Positions 1 to 11,653 of a DNA stretch of 64,000 nt are shown one piece after another (the first letter of the stretch is position 1; the number at the start of each line of letters is the position of its first letter). Location of the stretch: contig CM042694.1 in the NCBI GenBank assembly GCA_023614405.1, forward strand, positions 480,783,392 to 480,847,391, in the 5' to 3' direction. A program made the translations under genes and the position numbers. The notes under the pieces are model-generated. The model searched no databases. It worked only from the letters and a program-made list of their open reading frames with translations, and had not been told where the DNA came from. The DNA is from Avena insularis. Its lineage: Eukaryota > Streptophyta > Magnoliopsida > Poales > Poaceae.

Positions 1-177
1 TCTGACTTTCCTAGAACCAAAAATAGCAGAAAACAGGCAGCTGGCACTATGGCTCTTGTTAATAGGTTAGTCCAACAAATCATATGAAGAGTACTCAAAA
101 GTGTGGACAGAACATAAGAAAGTAGATAAGACCAAGCATGGAACATGAAAAATTATAGATACATTTGCAATGTATCA
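1..177 (-). mobile_element. LTR 5'-terminal fragment of a second element-A-family copy
   Basis: This stretch matches 1011-1188 and 19480-19657 closely and ends at 177 with the same terminal word (TGTATCA on the plus strand, so the LTR begins TGATACATTGC on the minus strand). It is the first part of an LTR whose body lies left of the window. It abuts the interior of another LTR of the same family at 178, so a relative of A seems to have inserted into A's 3' LTR. Bases 178-182 (CCCAC) would be one copy of the target duplication; the other copy is outside the window. Confidence 0.75.
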
Positions 178-1188
178 CCCACTCCAGTATTAAGTTGCAA
201 GCAACAGATTATTGCTTTACGAATTGCGTGTAAAGTAAACAATACGATTGTTCTATGAACAAAGGATTGTTGTTTTCTCCCTAGTAGCAACAACATATCT
301 AGTACCTTAGAGATTTCTGTCACTTCCCAGATTACCAGAGGCATGAACCCACTATCGAGCATAAATACTAACTCTTGGAGTTGCTAGCATCTACTTGGCC
401 AAGATAGTTACTAACAACGGAAAGCATGCAAGATCACAAATAACAAAGACATGATAGAATCAATAATCAATCTGAAATAGCATCACAATATACATCGATC
501 CCATAAACACAACATGCAGAATTACAAATAGATGATCTTGATCATGAACGGAGCTCACAAGATCTAAACATGAAAGCACAAAGGAGGAGAACCAGCCATC
601 TAGCTAGTACATGGACCCGTAGTCTAGAGATGAACTACTCACGCATCACACCGGAGGCTTGCATGATGATGAAGAAGGCCTCTGTGGTGAATTCCCTCTC
701 GTGCGGTGCCGGGAAGAGCTTCAGATCCCTCCCGATCTAGGGATGGAGATGACGGCGGCTATAGGCTCTTTCGTGGATTTTTTATTGGGTACTTATTGTT
801 TTGGTATCGGAGGCAATATATAGGCGGAAGGAGAGGCCGAAGGGGTGCTGGGGTCGGCTAGACCACCCCCGTGTGCGGGCTAGGCCTGGCCGCGTGGCCA
901 GGTGGTGTGGCCAGGACCCAGCCCTTCTCCGTCTCGTATTCTGGCTCTAGATGTCTTCCGGTAAAATAGTGACTTTGGCTTTTGTCCCGTCCAATTCTGA
1001 GAATATTCATTTTCTGACTTCCTGGAACCAAAAACAGCAGAAAACAGGCAACTGTCACTATGGCTCTTGTTAATAGGTTAGTCCAAGAAAGCATATGAAA
1101 AGTACTCCAAAGTGTTGACAAAACACAAGAAAGTAGATAAAACCAAGCATGGAACATCAAAAATTATAGATACATTTGCAATGTATCA
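178..1188 (-). repeat. 3' LTR of element A, truncated
   Basis: It aligns with 18646-19657 over its full length. About 580 bp, corresponding to 18065-18643 of the partner LTR, are missing at the left and replaced by the LTR fragment at 1-177. The right end at 1188 is followed directly by the polypurine tract, which fixes the minus orientation. Confidence 0.85.
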
Positions 1189-1201
1189 ACATCCCCAAGC
1201 T
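1189..1201 (-). other. Polypurine tract of element A
   Basis: Read on the minus strand this is AGCTTGGGGATGT directly before the LTR start TGATACATTGC. It is the usual plus-strand-DNA priming site. Copies of the same AAGCTTGGGGAT word recur inside the element near 3193-3206 and 3250-3263. Confidence 0.75.
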
Positions 1202-3825
1202 TAACTCCTGCTCGTCCTCGAGTAGGTAAGTGATAAAAAGAAAGAATAATTTTTGAGGTGACATGCACCATCATAAACTTGATCAAAGTATTTGTAAAAC
1301 ATTCAAAGCTGGGATCATAGTACTTCAATCATAACATGAAAGACAAAGTTCTAGCAATAGGACAAAGAAACTATGTTACAACATGAAAAGGCACAAACAA
1401 AAGATTCATGAATAACAATGCTTTGCAAGACGTTTTTTGTTTCACATAAACAAAACATAGCATAATAGTATTCAGCTTGTCCCTCATAGAGTAGCAAATA
1501 CAAATACATAGGACACCTTCAAAGTTCAAAAGAGTGACTAGATACAAATAGTTTAAAACAAGCAATATCAAGGTATGCATCAATCAACAAGTCTTGGGAC
1601 AATGCACATAGAACTAAGAATGGCCACTATGCTCTCAAAGTAGGTGCATAAAGATAGAAGGTGGAGACTCAATATATTGGTGGAAGAAGGGCCTTCATAG
1701 AAGGAAGTAGGGATTCAAGTCTCATAAAGAGCTTCCAAAAATTATGGTACTTATAGCTTTCAGCTCTCATTGCCCCTATCATAAGCATCTTGAAGGTGAT
1801 TAAGGTTAAAGTGACACAACTAAGAGGATATGCTTGACAAGTTATAAACCAAAATCTCATGCCCCTTACTTACGAAGACCGAACCTCATGCTACTCAACT
1901 TTAGTCACAAGTATGCTCTTGTCATTGTAAGTACATATGTATCATAAAGAACATCAGCAGGTACCCTTGCACATGATACAGGAGCTATCCCATAATCAAA
2001 ATGACAAGGCAAGCAGACAATGAGCATCTCAGCGATCTTTTTATTTGCTATTTGCATAGGTTTTTATTGAGGATGCTTCATAGAGTGCTCATTATGGTTA
2101 TGCTGCAAGTTTCCACCATGATTAGGCATGGCTTAGGCTTGCACCCCAGGCGTTTCTCTAACACACATACAAACTCCATGATCTTACAAGTTCCACTTTT
2201 ATTTCACACCATCGGGATCCATAAGCAAAAGAACATGATATCAACAGGGTACAAAGTACATATGCAATGTTGAAAGCATTCCCCATGATACATGGTTCTG
2301 CTAATTTCAACTTATAAAGCAACAGCATATACACAACAAAGAAGGACCCAATGGTTCAAGTTTATTAAATGGAAAAGTAAAGTGTGCCATCAAGTTCGTG
2401 AGAGCTTTAATCACTAGTTTTCTCATAACAAGTTTAATTTGGAAGGTAAACAAAAACACGAATATACTTGGAATAGCATATGCTAGTAGGTAGGTATGGT
2501 GGACTCTTTGGAAAAACTTGGTTTAAGGAGTTGGATGCATGAGTGGAACTCATACTTGGTTGTGGAGGCTAGCAAAAGACTGGGAGCGACAAACTAAGAG
2601 AGCAATAATGCCCATAATCATGCAGAGCAACAAAACATTAAATAATCAAAGCATAAAGTGATACTACAAGTTGAAAACTAAAGGATCATAAAGGCTATGG
2701 TGACTTGAGATAGTCATAAAATGGTGTGATCATGCGCCAAGTCAACCCAAATAAAGCATCAAAGGAGAATACCACTATAGTATGCTTTAATATGCTAAAA
2801 CAATGCATGATTCATCCAAGGCAAATTAAGCAATCTCAATTATTTATAACAAGTCATGCTACAGCAAAGAATACTAAGCATAAAGACAAAAAAATATCAA
2901 GCATGGCATGACAAAGCATAGGCCACAGTCAAAAACGAGGTCTCTTTACCACTTAAGCATGAACTTTCCTACTCTTTTCCAAACCAAACCAAACTATTTG
3001 AAAACCAATGTATGAAAGAGGGGGTCCAACCAATTTATTCACCAAACTAAGCAAACAAAGCAAATGAAAAACCAAAACGAAAACGAAAAAGAAGACGCTC
3101 CAAGAACAACACAACTGTGCATGAAACAATAAAAATGAAGTGTTTGGAAGAAACCTGAGATTTTTATTGATGAAGAGGGGGATGCCTTGGGTATCCCCAA
3201 GCTTTGACGCTTGTACTTCTTGGATATTTCTTGGGGTGACATGCGTGGCATCCCCAAGCTTGATCTTTAGTCCATCTTTCATCTCATTACTCATTCCTTC
3301 CATACACCTGAAATTTTTTCTTCATACAAAACTTCACACAATCTTTATTAGCAACATTAGTGCACTCAAGATAATAAGTCTTTAAAGTTCAGTTCAAACA
3401 CTAATAAAACTTCCACTAAAACACTAGCTACTGTAGCACTTCCCTCAAAAGCTCAATTCCCCAAAAGAACTCAAAAAGAACCAACAAGAAGCAAATGCAG
3501 AAAATGGCAGAAATCTGTCAAAACAGACCAGCAGGTAAAGACGATTTTTTTCGAAGACCTTATGTTGCTCAAATCAAAAGTTTTGAAATAACAAAAGTTA
3601 GATAACAACCTGGGGCAGAAGCACAAAATTGCACGCCTCAAAAGGACGTACAGTGATTTTACAAGAATTTTTATGGTGAAGCACAGAAATCTGTTTCAGG
3701 ACAGCAACTTTCCCAATCATTACTTCTCTCTCATTAGAGGTTACTCTTGGAACAAAAAGCAAATAAAAAGGATAAGGAGCGGTTATTACAGAAGTAATAA
3801 CTTCCAAGACTCATCTAAAACTTTT
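1202..3825 (-). other. Non-coding 3' region of element A
   Basis: About 2.6 kb lie between the polypurine tract and the end of the gag-protease frame. I see no conserved coding motif on either strand; the short open frames at 2953-3303 and 1669-1860 have no recognisable domain. The visible structure is two internal copies of the polypurine-like word (3193-3206 and 3250-3263) in A-rich sequence. The region sits where autonomous relatives carry their third (env-position) ORF, but no such ORF is left. Confidence 0.5.
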
Positions 3826-3837
3826 GGGTTATCTCCC
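3826..3837 (-). other. Conserved post-pol box (GGGAGATAACCC form)
   Basis: The minus strand reads GGGAGATAACCC, a diverged copy of the GGGAGGCAACCC box found after integrase in E (31675-31686) and after protease in C (42310-42321). Its position about 55 bp after the protease marks the edge of the missing RT-integrase block. Its function is unknown to me. Confidence 0.5.
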
Positions 3838-3892
3838 AATAAGTATTTTTCTTTAACGCCTTTAAGTTAGGCATAAGAAGCAAGAAACATAA

Positions 3893-4142
3893 TCAAGTGT
3901 TCTCAAATGAAGAAGCATTAAGAGCAAATTTTGTTTTAATAGGAGAGGCAAAAGAAATCTTATCTCTCTTCTTAGGGAAATGTTCTATACCTTTCTTGAG
4001 TGGGAGTTGATATTTAATGGTGCCTTCTTTCATATCAATAATGGCACCAACAGTTCTAAGAAAAGGTCTTCCCAAAGTAATAGGACAAGAAGCATTGTAT
4101 TCAACATCCAAAACATAGAAATCAACGGGGACATAGGCATTG
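3893..4142 (-). pseudogene. Retroviral-type aspartic protease, C-terminal part, element A
   Basis: The minus-strand frame (ATG at 4111, stop at 3893) contains LGRPFLRT, the conserved C-terminal motif of Ty3/Gypsy proteases, followed by a lysine-rich tail typical of Athila-type elements. The catalytic part lies on the other side of element D, in 16214-16400. Element D therefore inserted inside the protease, and this fragment has no start of its own. In an intact element the protease cuts the gag-pol polyprotein. Confidence 0.7.
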
Positions 4143-4147
4143 TTAAC
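4143..4147. repeat. Target-site duplication of element D, left copy (TTAAC)
   Basis: TTAAC immediately precedes the LTR start TGTAAC. The identical TTAAC follows the other LTR at 16209-16213. It proves a simple integration of D into A. Confidence 0.9.
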
Positions 4148-7100
4148 TGTAACTATCTCGGTGAATTACGCTCCTAGTTACAAGCCTGGATGAGCGGAAA
4201 TGGTTAAAATAGTACGGTGGGGCCCAAATGCCACTCACAGGTAGACCTTTCGGCCGTCCTAACCATTTCCCAAACATCGGGACAAGAGCAGGGCGTAATC
4301 GGCAAAGTGAAGGATCAACTACATACACAAATGAGTATGTATGCAAGCCACCATACAACAGTCCTCAGAGCCATTCCATCTAAAAGAAATAGAAATATTG
4401 CAACACCATACGGCAAGATCCAAATATCCTAGATAGATATAATAGTTTAGGATATCTCCTCATACATCAAACATCAGTATCGGTGAGCGGAAAAACAAGA
4501 TCCGAGTACGGATAAGAAGCAAATCGGCATAAGATGCCCCATAAATAAACACATCCCGCCCACAGATCTCACGGATCCCCGTTCCCGGAATCTCTACACC
4601 AAGTGATCGTTGCCAACATCATCCGTCTCCTCCACCCAGTATCCATCTTGCGAGTTCACCTGTTCATCTGAATCGAACAATTTATCGTGTGAGACCCTAG
4701 GGGTACTCAGCAAGTCTTTATGCCTCTAAAGGGGACACAACCTGGGGTGACGCAATTGCAGCAAAAGATAATACCTAACAATTCTATAGATACTCGCTAA
4801 CCATCCGCCTAACCAACGATAGGAGGATGTCCGTGAATTAATAACAACAGTCATAACAGTAATACTAACAGATCCATCCTCCTCCTCGCTTACCAACGAG
4901 GAAGCAGACGAACAACCCCCCATCCGTTGGCAGTTTTATTATCCATTCCATGAGTGTTGCACTAATTACTAGTCAGGTACTTAGTCAAATTAAAAGCGGT
5001 ACTTTAGTTATACTTGTCTATGATCGAGAAACTGTGCTCCAAGTCGTCCATAACCGCGGACACGGCTTTCAGAAAGTTTTATCCTGCAGGGGTGCACAAA
5101 TAGCAACACACACTCAATCAACCTCGGAAAAACCAAATCAAAACCCAACGAGGTAGTCACGACAAAGCGATCACAGGATTCGAAATATTTCAGGGGCCAC
5201 CCATTAAGCTACCCAACGAAGTTAGCAGCTCCGAGACGGACTCAAGGTTTGTGGATGGCTGTAAACGATGGGAACCCGAAAGTGTGACTGGCTTGTCGAC
5301 ACAAAAAACACTCCGCTTTCCTAACAGTCTGTGCTCCACGCACAATCTTAAATAAAGCAATAAAGCATGGCATAAGTACAGATAGTAATAAAGCCTCAAA
5401 CTACTTTGTGGCCCCAAGAAATAAGAATGAATCAAGCTCGCTCGGGGGTTCATAAGCCTCCGGATGTGGATAGCGAATATTCAAGGAACAGGAATCAAGT
5501 ACTGGGTCCCACAGACACAAGTGAGCAGGAAAAACCAAATAGCAGATATTGCTCACCGTGCCACTTTCATTAGTTATCCCATTACTACTGTGTTAAGTTG
5601 TATAGGTACCTCGTTATCCATCGACACTCACATACCCTACACATGCTGTTCTACGACCCGCATGGCTCAAACAACTCCTGTAGTAATGGCTCATGGGATG
5701 GAGGAACAAGCTTCGGTGGGGTTTAAAAGTAAAGGCTATGCAGTACTTGGGATTCAGTTTAATGCAATCGCGACTCAATGATGCAAGAATAAGATAGAGG
5801 CAATAGGTACTGTATGTATGCAAGCATGTGGTAGTGCTTGCCTGGCAGCTCAGTTGAAGCGAGGGATGGATCTGGGTAGTGCTCCTGGGTTTCTTGATAT
5901 ATCCCCTGCTCAGCGTCTATTCGAAGAAGAACCAAACAAACAAGGGCCTACATAAATAAAGTGCACAAGCATATGAATTAAAATGCGACAATCAAACAAT
6001 CATGCCATGATGAATGATGCACAATTTGCATGGCAATAATGTAGCATGGCATGGGTGAGGTGTGGAATACAAGAATAAAGCCTTTTATTGAGTTTTAGTC
6101 ACAATCCTCAAATAAGTTGCTGCATACTTTATATTTATATGATACATGCTGCAAAACAGAACATGGAATGCATAAACAGAAAGGTCTCGTCGAGCTGATC
6201 GATTTAGACATATTATTTGTCAAATTTGGAGTTATAAAACAAAAGTTATTAATTAATTAAGAAAATTGCATTTTATTTGTAATTTTGATCAACTCGAAAA
6301 ATAAAGTGTTCAAAATATATTTTGAAGGGCATATTTGAATTCCTCACATTTTTCTGATTCAAAAACATATATTATTTGTATTATTTGGGTTTATAATTTA
6401 AAAGTTATTTAAAACCGAAATTAATTCATTTATAAAAACATTTTCTGAAATTGTTTTATTTAAGCAGAAAATCATACAGACTTTTTGTACTCAGAGGGTC
6501 TTAGCCCGTGACACTGACGCGCGGGTCCAGCGCTGACTCAGCAGCAACCGGCGTGGCGGGGACAGAACTGGACTTTTCTTACCGCGCGTTTGTCTAGCCA
6601 CCGAGACCGACAGGTGGGACCGGCCGATCCGCGGGGCCACTCACGTGCACGGCCAGCCGGTGGGCGACACGTGGGCGATCCAGGGGAGCGCGGGTTGAGA
6701 AGCCACAAAGCGTGGGGGTTTTCTTGCAAGAATGCAACGGGGCTGACAGGTGGGGCTCCGGGGACGGCGGGTTCAGGCGGGAAAAAGGGCAGGGGCTCCA
6801 GCGCAAAAGGCCGGCCGCTGCTGTTGGACAAAACGTGTCACCCCAAAAAACGAAGAGGAATCCACGGGCTACAACTTTCGTTCATAGAACTTGCACGGAG
6901 GTGGTCTACAGCGCGCGGAAAACCTAGGGTAACCGAGGCAGCAGATGGGCTGCAGACGCGACGGAAGCGCGCGCCGACGGTGACTGCGGCGGCACGCGTG
7001 CACGCGGGGTGCTCGACGCAGGGCGGCGGTGCTACGGTGCAAGATAGGGTAGGGGGACATGTCTGGGAGGTGCAGGAGCTCACCGTGGTGTCGCCGGCGT

Positions 7101-8609
7101 GGTCAGATCGTGAAGGAGGGCGACGTAGGGGCGAGGACGCAGACGGCCGGTGTAGCTAGGGTTTCGAAGGGCGAGGTCGATCTGCGGCGAGCTGGCCTGC
7201 TCCACCTCGTCTGCGTCTTGGCCGACTGACGACGTGGGCCTGGCCTTGACACCGTGATCACCCGCCCGCCGCCGTGCTTTTCTAGGAAGAGAGGGGAGGC
7301 AGAAGGTGGCTGTCGGGGTGCAGTTGGGGTAGAGGGGAGGGAGGATCGGCGCGAGGCCAGAGAGGTTTGCTCGTGTACGGCAGAGCCGGGTGGAATAGAT
7401 AAGGAGGGAGGCTCGGGTGATTCCGTGGGGGACGGTAGAGAGGAGAAGAAAAAGGTGGCTCGGGTGCCACCTTTCCTCCTTGTCCTCTCGAGCAGGGGCT
7501 CGGCGTGGGAGGTCAGGGCAGGGTAGGGGGAGGCTGCCAGGTGGGTCAGGGAGTGAGGGGAGCTCGGGGTGGGGCTGCTGAGGCAGGGAGAGAGAGCTAG
7601 AGAGAGAGAGAGAGAGAGAGATGGGAGGCTCGGGTTAGGGTTTTGGTTAGGTGTAGAGAGAGGGGTGCCTCGGCATGGTGAGAGGGGAGGTGAGGTGAGG
7701 GGGAAGAGGGGTGTAACTAGGGTTAGATTAGATGAGGTGTTAGGTTTAGGGTTTTGGAGAGAGGGGGGTGAGGTGGAGTGTTTTTGACAAGATCAAGCAA
7801 GCTCAAGCAAGGATCAAACAAGATCTAGTCAAAGGAGAAGAAGAGATGATAAAGGTGGTGAGGGTTGTTGGAGTAGATCATGGTGGTGGTAGGGTTTAGA
7901 GATAGGAAAGGAGAGAGGAAGGTTTAGGGTAGGGCTTAGCTAGATCATCCTTGATGATGCCTGGATGGAGGTGAAAAGGAGAGGAAGGAGAGGTTTTTAA
8001 AGTCAAAAGCAAAGGAATAGGGCCAACATGAGATGGACTCTCAAAGATCCATGCTACACTTGCAAAACACATGAAAAATCCAAAGGAGGGAAAGATGGTG
8101 AGATTTGCATGGCCCATGCATGGGTATTAAAGGCCATGTCTTAATCTTGTACAAACAAAATAATTAACAAGGCATGATTCCCATGCATTACCAAAATATG
8201 GAATAAAGGCCAAGCAAAAGATAAAAAAATTGGACCCAACCCAATCCACATGAGCTAGATTAAAAATTCAAAAGAAAAGAATTACAAGCTCATGGGTATT
8301 TGGAATGGTGGAAGTATAAGGTGGTGACAAGGAAAGGTGGTTGAGTTGGAATAAAAGATATGCCCCCAACTCAACTTGGTCATTTCAACAATATATCAAT
8401 AACCAAATACAATATCAAGAGGCAACTACAATTAATGATGCATATGAGAGGAGATCCAAATTGAAAAGGGTTTTATATGATGCTCAAATGCAAGGTGGCA
8501 TGATGACATGAGCATGATATAATTATGATGCAACAATTATATATAGGAAGTAGCATATATGTAGACTAGGCTAGTAGCATTGCAATTGTTAGACAATTGG
8601 GATGCTACA
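4148..8609 (-). repeat. 3' LTR of element D (4.46 kb)
   Basis: It aligns with 11654-16208 from end to end. The main differences are a block of about 70 bp present near 14331-14440 but absent here (near 6800-6835), and a longer GA run here. The middle (6500-7800) is GC-rich and produces many chance open frames on both strands; the flanks are AT-rich. These frames show no domain, and their stops and lengths differ between the two LTR copies, so I do not call genes in it. Confidence 0.9.
7588..7621 (+). repeat. (GA)n microsatellite in the D 3' LTR
   Basis: This is a GAGAGA run interrupted once by CTA. The equivalent run in the other LTR (15196-15221) is shorter, so the tract has changed length since integration. 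Confidence 0.85.
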
Positions 8610-8625
8610 ACTCTCCCCCACTAAA
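8610..8625 (-). other. Polypurine tract of element D
   Basis: On the minus strand AGTGGGGGAGAGT lies directly before the LTR start TGTAGCATCCC. It sets the element orientation. Confidence 0.8.
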
Positions 8626-11600
8626 CAAGAATCTACTTGAGATTCCTAGGAAAAAGAAAACAACACAAGGAGAGGCGGGTGTTCGAACGAAGGTGACCCT
8701 CATGTTCCCAAGTTGATGAACAACGGAATGGTGCGACCACTACACCTTGCAAAACTTGCTAGACTTGTTGCGAGTCTTGCGTTTTGCTTCAGAAACAACG
8801 GTTAGAAGAGTTGAAAGATTGTCGTGAGACAAGAAGGATAGGATGGACATAGCTCCGATTTTCTCACGAAACATGATAAAAGAATAGAACCACTTGTGAA
8901 AGAAAAGGAAAAGATGATGTATCATGGATAAAGAAAGACAAATCATTAAGATTAAAGATTTATCGATACTAAAGAGGATGAAAACTTTATCTCGCCGGAA
9001 GAAAAAGAGTTAGATTGGAGAGGTTTTGAACCACTAAGACAATAGCATCGTATCTTCTCTCGGATTTGAGAAATGAAGTACGGAAACAATATTGCCTTCA
9101 AACAATAGAGTCCCTTGATATCAACAGAAAGATTTAGTTAGACATCATCGGATTAGATTCTTCGTGCGCCGGTAAGAACCAAAGGATCACGCAAATGAGG
9201 TGCGCGGATATACCTCTAGAGACGGATGTGAAGCCAGATCATGGTGGAATCCCGAGAAGCAAAGAATATGGAGGATCTGGAGTTTATTGTAGAGATACTT
9301 ATTGCTTTCTTTAGCCTTGAGGCTATCGCAATAGATTTGCGGCTGATGGCATCAACCATAATTGGCTTTACCATAGAAAAGAATTGATGAAACAAAGGGA
9401 GAGATAGTTTCCTTTCATCTTGTTTGGGGATGCCGAGCATCGGTAGAAAGACGAGGAACGAAAGGAGTTTGCGTTTGTTTCCACCAGATAATTGAAGATT
9501 TTGCTCCCTCTAGAATAGTCAGACCACCACAAGAGATTATTGATTACTTTCTTCGAGAGAGCACTCCGGAAAACAAAGACGGAAGTAAAAGTATCGAGGG
9601 ATAAAGGCCACTTCTAACTTCCGTGGAATGAGTGAAATCACATTAATTCACCAATTCAATGTACAAGAGCGAATGATAAGAGTAGTGGTATGGTAGCTAC
9701 TCCATCCCGCACTCAAAGCATTACTCCGCACATGAATAAGAAAACCATGCAACCCAACTACCGAAACAGACTGAAGGTATTGACAAAAACTCATGGGACT
9801 ACGCTAGAAAACAAGGATAGATGCAAACGATTTGCCGGGTTCACAGATAGATAATGAGGATGATGTTGTCGTCATGTCGGAAATACCAAGCCCCCGGAAA
9901 GATATGAAGGAAGATTACGGAGAACAACTGCAAGATTCAACAGCTACAGAAAAGATAGCACCAACTTGAACGAAAGGAATACAAGATCTGGAAGGTCTTC
10001 ATGGCCTCCGGTGGATTGAGCATAGACGACAGAGCGAGAGGGTTTTCAAGAGATTACTTGACGAGACTGAGGTGAAAGAACTCCATGTTCTTCTTGAAAT
10101 GATTGAGAAAGATTTAGCAGTCTTGAGGAAATCTACGGCGGAACGACGATGATAACTTGCCAACAAGGAACAACTCCGGATTGGTTGAAGATGGAGGATG
10201 GAATTAACAATGGACTTGCTAATTCCAGAATTGAAGCAATGTATTTAGCATAAGGACGTGGTCGAGATAGGTGACTTCAAGCAGCCAGAATTTTCACTTT
10301 GAGACTTTGCACACAGGCAGTGTTCTCAAAGCTTGAGAGAAAGAGACACAGATGATCTTCCATGTCCTTCCATTGATATCGAATAGGCAAGCATATTATC
10401 AGCATATACCCCCATGGATTAACAGGATATTCCCAGAATACCAAGTTCAAAAGGTGAGAGGAACGAACAAATGCTCGAACACTTCCTGAGCTCAACGCTC
10501 TTAGAAAGATCAATATTAAGAGCACGGGTTCGTGTTGAAGAAGATGCACTGGAAGAATAGATTATCTGGTCCTTCGGAAGAAAAAGAGATGTCACCTGGT
10601 TCACATTGTCGATCGGATCACCGGTTACAAAGATAAAGAGACCTTGGATAAAGAAAAGATGATAGATCATACCTTAAGCAAAGCTATCAGAAGCGAAAAG
10701 ATGCAATTCCCTCGTATCCAGGAGAATTTTGCAGATATGGAGTTCAAAAAGATGTGCAGCATGATGAACAGATGATAGACCGCCGTAGTGCTTTGGGAAA
10801 CTCCGGATTGCCAAAGATGCTTGAATATGCATAGATATGATCGCGGTGTACTCAAAATCACAGGAGATAACCGTCACCATTTGGAGGATAGTGTTGATAG
10901 CATTTTCCATATTCCACTCATGATAAGTGTCATATAGTTATGCCGAGAACCAAATTACAATCACCAGCATCGGATCGACACATGTTATGTAATTAGCCCA
11001 AGAGAATTTGAAGATGAAGTAAAACTTTACGATTAAGCACCGGTGACGAAAGAATGAGTTAGCATGGACATGCTGATAAAATGGAGATAGATAATGTTTC
11101 ACACACGACTGGAAAGGAGTGTGGAAACACAGATGTATCAAAGAAATTTTTTCCGCATTTTCGGCATTAAAATACCAATAGATGCGCAAAAACACTTATC
11201 AGTTAGAGATTAGCAACTCCACATTCTGTGAAAGCATGCTGGAAGGAAGAACACCCTTAAGAAGATGGCACCGGTTAACAAGGAGTCAGATAGATCGCGC
11301 CGGTTTTCAAAAGCTTCACAAGATGGAATGTACCAACAGTTGATAACCAAAGGCAGATAAAGATAACATGTTGGATGCAACAGATAGACAAGGAATTACA
11401 CACACACACACACTTTCTATGGTACTACGGCAACCCAGAACACGTGAATCCTAGTTTGAATTTTAAGAAGAGGATTGAAAACGTTACACTTCCTTACCAG
11501 AAAAGGGTGGGTGGTTGGGTAAGAAGAAAAGTGGAAGCAGTCCTACTCTCACGTTTTGTTTTTCCCTAGTATACATAGCTACCAAAATATTTGCTAGACT

Positions 11601-11638
11601 GACAACGACCATTTGGCTGAGACCCTGAAGGGAGGGAT
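8626..11638 (-). other. Non-coding internal domain of element D
   Basis: This 3-kb interior is purine-rich on the plus strand. Stops interrupt every frame; the longest open frames (10277-10549, 10419-10670, 10938-11195) contain no zinc knuckle, DSG/DTG protease, YxDD, RNase H or integrase motif. There is a CA run near 11400. In LARDs this interior is reported to be conserved as RNA structure rather than protein; whether that holds here needs alignment to relatives. Confidence 0.7.
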
Positions 11639-11651
11639 GGCTCTTATACCA
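11639..11651 (-). other. Primer-binding site of element D (tRNA-iMet type)
   Basis: The minus strand reads TGGTATAAGAGCC two bases after the LTR end GTTACA. The plant tRNA-iMet complement is TGGTATCAGAGC, so one base differs. All Athila-type elements here use tRNA-Asp instead. Confidence 0.75.
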
Positions 11652-11653
11652 AT

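Noticed and set aside
7690..7780. TTTAGGG-like words suggesting interstitial telomere repeats
   Set aside because: Only scattered single copies (GGTTTAGGGTTTTGG); no tandem run.
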